Source: Burkholderiales bacterium (lineage in GTDB: Bacteria; Pseudomonadota; Gammaproteobacteria; Burkholderiales; Burkholderiaceae). From it: a DNA stretch of 8,622 nt. The position numbers and the translations under genes are program-made. Within the stretch, counting starts at the first letter, position 1. Every line of letters starts with the position of its first letter. Below are positions 5,172 through 8,622 of the stretch, piece after piece. The notes beneath the pieces are model-generated. The model was given only the letters and a program-made list of their open reading frames with translations. It was not told the DNA's origin and searched no databases. The stretch covers positions 1 through 8,622 of the forward strand of contig CAHJWV010000211.1 of assembly GCA_903643055.1 (NCBI GenBank), given 5' to 3'.

Positions 5172-6401
5172 ATGAAGACTTGGGCGTGCGGGCGATGCGG
5201 CCATCGCATTTTTTTCGAGAACGTGAGCTGCGGATCATGCGGTGCAGCACTGGGCTTTGTGCCGTCCGAAAATGTGTTCGCGTCATTCGACATCGATGAC
5301 AGTGGCACCTGGCAACGTGTCGGGCCCGCAGGGCCGGCCCAACGCCCCTGCGCCAACTACAACCAGGAGCAGGTTTGCAATTGGATGGTGTCGGCCGATG
5401 ATCCGTCGCCCTTGTGTTTGTCGTGCAAGACCACACACATCATTCCGGCGCTGGGCCAGGCAGAAAATCGCACCCGCTGGCTGCTGCTTGAGCAGGCCAA
5501 GCGCCGGCTGGTCTACAGCCTGGCGTCCTTGAAGCTGCCGTCACCGAGCAAGACCGAAGATCCCGAGCATGGCCTGTCATTCCAATTCCTGGAAGAGCTG
5601 ACCCCCAAGGAAAAAGTTTTGACGGGGCACGATGAAGGCGTGATCACGCTCAATATTGCCGAGGCCGACGATGCCCGGCGCGAGCAGATGCGCGCTCATC
5701 TCCATGAACCTTACCGAACGCTGCTCGGTCACTTTCGCCACGAGATCGGCCATTACTACTGGGACCGGTTGATTCTGGATTCACTGTGGATCGATGAGTA
5801 CCGTCGCCTGTTCGGTGACGAACGAGCCGACTATGCAGAGGCCTTGAAAAAGCACTACGCCACACCGTTGCTGGATTGGCAGGATCGTTTCATCAGTTCC
5901 TATGCGAGTTCGCATCCTTGGGAAGATTGGGCGGAAAGCTGGGCCCACTACATGCACATGCAAGACGGTCTGGAAACGGCTTCGAGCTGGGGCTTGCGGC
6001 TGAGCCATGCAATGCCGGGAGCTTCGGCCGTGGAACCGCGGCCGCTGGATGCAATCGCCGGATCGTTGGGCGGCCAATTGATTGAGCAGTGGCTGCCGGT
6101 CTCTCAATTCATCAATGCGATGGACCGCAGCCTGGGCTCGCGTGACAGCTATCCCTTCGTGTTGCCGACACCGGTGATCGAGAAGCTGGAGTTCATCCAC
6201 AAGGTGGTCAGCGCGGCAGGCCGGCGCGAAGTGCCGATGCGGTTCACACCGCTGACGGTACAGGCCGCACCCGCATCGACCATGCCGGCAACGACGCCGG
6301 TCGCTTCATCTGAAGCCTCAGCGCCTCCTCCGGTCTTGTCGGCGCCCGTGTCTGCGCCTTTGTCTGCGCCCGTTTCTAACGAAGCGGCGATGAGCCCCTG
6401 A
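5172..6401 (+). CDS. Zinc-ribbon putative metallopeptidase
   Basis: The 409-aa product has no signal peptide and is probably cytoplasmic. The N-terminus is a zinc ribbon (C6-x2-C9 and C20-x2-C23), followed by a second cysteine set (C60, C69, C82, C85), an arrangement I associate with the zinc-ribbon/putative zinc-binding peptidase family common in proteobacteria. The catalytic core has HExxH in HEIGH (H190, E191, H194), with E191 the likely general base. The conserved block WEDWAESWAHY (from about residue 250) probably supplies the third zinc ligand (E251, D252 or E255). From about residue 357 the chain is a Pro/Ala/Ser/Val-rich tail with APVSAP-type repeats, likely disordered and variable. 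The start at ATG 5172 has GAAGGG 5 nt upstream and the zinc ribbon begins at residue 6. Natural substrate and role are unknown; members are annotated only by motif. Confidence 0.9.
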   Translation: MKTWACGRCGHRIFFENVSCGSCGAALGFVPSENVFASFDIDDSGTWQRVGPAGPAQRPCANYNQEQVCNWMVSADDPSPLCLSCKTTHIIPALGQAENRTRWLLLEQAKRRLVYSLASLKLPSPSKTEDPEHGLSFQFLEELTPKEKVLTGHDEGVITLNIAEADDARREQMRAHLHEPYRTLLGHFRHEIGHYYWDRLILDSLWIDEYRRLFGDERADYAEALKKHYATPLLDWQDRFISSYASSHPWEDWAESWAHYMHMQDGLETASSWGLRLSHAMPGASAVEPRPLDAIAGSLGGQLIEQWLPVSQFINAMDRSLGSRDSYPFVLPTPVIEKLEFIHKVVSAAGRREVPMRFTPLTVQAAPASTMPATTPVASSEASAPPPVLSAPVSAPLSAPVSNEAAMSP

Positions 6402-6544
6402 GCTTGTCAATGCAAGCCTGCAACAGCACCTGCGAACAGGGGAGATAGACCGCCCGAGCCCATCGTGGCACAGCACTCAACCGTCACGATCTGGTCACCA
6501 TCGACATCGAAGATCTGCGGTCCATCATCGATCGAGCGCTTGCC
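6402..6544 (+). other. 143-nt gap with open frames on both sides
   Basis: No terminator is seen. The frame of the metallopeptidase remains open after its stop until a TGA at 6546-6548, which overlaps the next start as ATGA. The frame of the next gene is open back to 6449 and reads with strong coding bias just before its ATG (DLVTIDIEDLRSIIDRALA, 6488-6544) but offers no ATG, GTG or TTG start. An AGGGGAG at 6438-6444 has no well-placed start codon after it. Co-transcription of the two genes is possible. Confidence 0.4.
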
Positions 6545-8622
6545 ATGAAGAGGTCTTCACTTTGCCGTGCCGTGCTGGGCACGGCTTCCCTGTCGATTGT
6601 CACGGCCTGCGGCAGTGGCGACAGCTCGGCGCCGCCACCGGCTGCGCCACCCGCCGCCTTCTCGCCAGCGGTCGCCTTGATGACCGATGTGCATTTCGAA
6701 GACGTGTATGGCGATTTCAAGAGCGGCGCTTTCAGTGGCATTCCGATGCCCGGCGGCAAGAACGCGACGATCCGCACGATGTATGCGCAGCTGACGTCGA
6801 CGCGGCTCTTCAACGAAAACTACTTCGCATTCCGCGCGGCACTCGACGATGCCCATGCGCGCGGCATCAAGTTCGTCGCGCTGCCGGGCGACTACACCGA
6901 CGATGCGCAGCCGGTCAACATCGATGGCATCGCCAACATCCTGCGTGAGTACCAGGCCAAGGGGATGCGATTCTTCATCGCGCCGGGCAACCATGACCCG
7001 AACGAACCTTATGACGATGATGAAGCCGGAAAAAACGACTTTCTGACCCGCGAAGGCCGTGAGCAAAAGGTGTTTGCCACGGGCAACGCCGCGTGCAAGG
7101 CCGCCGACCCCACGGTCGTCTGCACCGATCAGCTGAAGGAGCTGGGCTACGAGAACATCATCGCGCGGCTCGGCGAGTTCGGCTACATGCCGAGCAAGGA
7201 CGACCTGTATTGGGAGACGCCTTTCGCTGGCGCCGCCGCCGGTGGCTACACACTAGCCCAAGCGCAGCAGCAGGCCGATCTGGCGAACCGGCAGTTCGAG
7301 ATTTGTGCCGAAGGCGAGGGTGGCGTCTACCGCGCGGCGGGTGAGTTGGCGCTCGGGCGGCCTTACACCAAATGCGCTTCGGTCACCGATGCGAGCTATC
7401 TGGTCGAACCCTCGCCAGGCTTGTGGCTGCTGTCGATCGATGCCAACGTGTACATCCCGAATGCCAAGTTCGATGCGGCGAACCCGAAGAGCTTCAAAGG
7501 CTATGACGGTGCGGGCAACGCTGGCTGGAACAAGGTGCTGACCCACAAGAAGCACCTGATCGCCTGGATTCAATCGGTGACGCAGCGCGCCAAGGCGCAG
7601 GGCAAGCAGCTGATCGCGTTCTCGCACTACCCGACGATGGATTTCTATGCGAACCAGACCTCGGCGATGAAGGCGGTCTTCAAGCCCGGCGCGTTCCAGA
7701 CCGCCCGCGTGCCGGAGGCCGCCACCACCGCGGCGATTGCGGCCACCGGCTTGCAGCTGCACATTGGCGGCCACATGCACTTCAACGGCAGCAACGACTA
7801 CCGCGACGAGCAGGGGCGCTACCTGGCCAATCTGCAGTCGCCCTCGCTGGCCGTGTATGGCGCGGCGTACAAGATCGTGCGCTACCAGGCGGCGGACAGC
7901 GTCGATGTGCAGACGGTCGCGTTGAACGACGTGCCGCGCTTCAAGGAAATGTTTGCAAACTACGAGACCGAATACAGCTACCTTCAAGCCAGCACGCAGC
8001 CTGCGGACATCGCCAAGCGCTGGAACCACGCGGTGCTGGAAACCTCGAACTACGCAGACTTCACCCGCTTCTATTTCGGCGAGCTGTCGCGCCTGCGCTT
8101 CATGGACGAGTACTGGCCTTGCGAGATGAAGCAGGCGGCAACGAGCTTGAACCTGGCGCAGATGCTGACGCTGTCGCAGCTGCAAACGGCCGTCACCTTC
8201 GCGCAGTTGAAAGAGTCTCCCGACGTGTTGCCGCTCACGGCCGCCTGCATGGCCGCAGGCGGTGCATCGGCCTCCGCACCGGCCGCGCCAGGCCAACTGG
8301 CGGCCGATTGGGCGGTGGCGACCGGGCGGGCCCGCCAACTGGCCACCGCTGCCGGTCTTGATTTCGATGCGCTGGCCGGCGTCAGTGCCTATGATTTCTA
8401 CGGTGACTTCCATCGCACCGTGTATGCCGGTGAGCTGGCCTTGCGCGGCATGGGCGAGCTGAGGGTGCGGCAATACAAGCTGCTGATGTCGGCCTTCCCG
8501 GCCGAGCCGGCGCCGCTGCTGCGCGTGGGTGACCAGCCGTCGGACCAGAACCCGGTCCAGGTGCCGTTCCAGTCGCAGTTCAAGCAGGTGTTTGCGATCT
8601 TCAAAGGCCTGGGGTCGGCTCA
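6545..8622 (+). CDS. Lipoprotein metallophosphoesterase (3' end beyond the window)
   Basis: At least 692 codons are open from ATG 6545 to the window edge. The N-terminus is a lipoprotein signal with lipobox V19-T20-A21-C22; Gly at +2 fits outer-membrane sorting. A Ser/Pro/Ala linker precedes a complete calcineurin-like phosphoesterase motif set: D48-x-H50, G115-D116-xx-D119, G148-N149-H150-D151, H361 (FSHYP) and G409-H410-x-H412. These residues bind two metal ions in enzymes that cleave phosphomono- or diesters. The wide gap between GNHD and the FSHYP histidine holds an insert of roughly 100 residues with several cysteines. After about residue 430 comes a long region of no recognised family, rich in aromatic, Ala and Leu residues, with two similar patches (FYFGELSRLR and VYAGELALRG). 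Substrate unknown; likely periplasm-facing or surface enzyme. ATG 6545 lacks a good ribosome site, but the lipobox spacing supports it. Confidence 0.9.
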   Translation, partial: MKRSSLCRAVLGTASLSIVTACGSGDSSAPPPAAPPAAFSPAVALMTDVHFEDVYGDFKSGAFSGIPMPGGKNATIRTMYAQLTSTRLFNENYFAFRAALDDAHARGIKFVALPGDYTDDAQPVNIDGIANILREYQAKGMRFFIAPGNHDPNEPYDDDEAGKNDFLTREGREQKVFATGNAACKAADPTVVCTDQLKELGYENIIARLGEFGYMPSKDDLYWETPFAGAAAGGYTLAQAQQQADLANRQFEICAEGEGGVYRAAGELALGRPYTKCASVTDASYLVEPSPGLWLLSIDANVYIPNAKFDAANPKSFKGYDGAGNAGWNKVLTHKKHLIAWIQSVTQRAKAQGKQLIAFSHYPTMDFYANQTSAMKAVFKPGAFQTARVPEAATTAAIAATGLQLHIGGHMHFNGSNDYRDEQGRYLANLQSPSLAVYGAAYKIVRYQAADSVDVQTVALNDVPRFKEMFANYETEYSYLQASTQPADIAKRWNHAVLETSNYADFTRFYFGELSRLRFMDEYWPCEMKQAATSLNLAQMLTLSQLQTAVTFAQLKESPDVLPLTAACMAAGGASASAPAAPGQLAADWAVATGRARQLATAAGLDFDALAGVSAYDFYGDFHRTVYAGELALRGMGELRVRQYKLLMSAFPAEPAPLLRVGDQPSDQNPVQVPFQSQFKQVFAIFKGLGSA

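Noticed and set aside
4945..5175. 76-codon open frame ending in an ATGA overlap with the metallopeptidase start
   Set aside because: Its GTG start lies inside the hairpin after the glucanase gene, it lacks a ribosome site, its codon bias is weaker than its neighbours, and it runs through several stem-loops. A small coupled leader peptide is not fully excluded.
7253..8473. Minus-strand open frame of 406 codons opposite the phosphoesterase
   Set aside because: The plus strand carries a full set of phosphoesterase motifs; the reverse product is a low-complexity Arg/His/Val/Gly-rich shadow.

Overview
The window is about 8.6 kb of GC-rich DNA with bacterial gene structure. All convincing genes lie on the + strand. 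Codon use with mostly G or C at third positions, the glycine-zipper 2TM protein, and the zinc-ribbon metallopeptidase suggest a betaproteobacterium of the order Burkholderiales (Rubrivivax/Leptothrix/Roseateles-like). That placement is an inference from gene style, not from a marker gene.

Layout. (1) Positions 96-1101: a GNAT-type acetyltransferase overlaps by 11 nt a short CYTH-domain (triphosphate tunnel) phosphohydrolase, so the two look translationally coupled. (2) Positions 1334-2443: an exported protein with two tandem beta/gamma-crystallin domains, a glycine-zipper segment and a conserved C-terminal motif. It is closed by a strong intrinsic terminator at 2524-2557. (3) Positions 2682-2993: a small hypothetical protein with a good ribosome binding site, preceded by a CRP-like palindrome. 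(4) Positions 2994-3804: about 810 nt with no convincing gene. (5) Positions 3805-4929: a secreted enzyme with an N-terminal beta/gamma-crystallin domain fused to a glycoside hydrolase family 128 (endo-beta-1,3-glucanase) domain. (6) Positions 4930-5171: a hairpin-rich leader. It precedes a cytoplasmic zinc-ribbon metallopeptidase at 5172-6401. (7) From 6545 to the end: a lipoprotein metallophosphoesterase with a long C-terminal region, cut off by the window edge.

How the genes may work together. The clearest theme is the cell envelope and exterior. Two separate proteins carry beta/gamma-crystallin domains with intact N/D-N/D-x-x-S/T-S calcium sites, and one of them is joined to a beta-1,3-glucan hydrolase. 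A reasonable inference is calcium-stabilised extracellular or surface proteins, with the glucanase acting on fungal, oomycete or algal glucan. The flanking enzymes (CYTH phosphohydrolase, metallopeptidase, metallophosphoesterase) show no sequence evidence of belonging to the same pathway. The terminator, the long gap and the lack of tight spacing argue for several independent transcription units rather than one operon. No RNA genes, insertion sequences, CRISPR arrays or phage genes were recognised.
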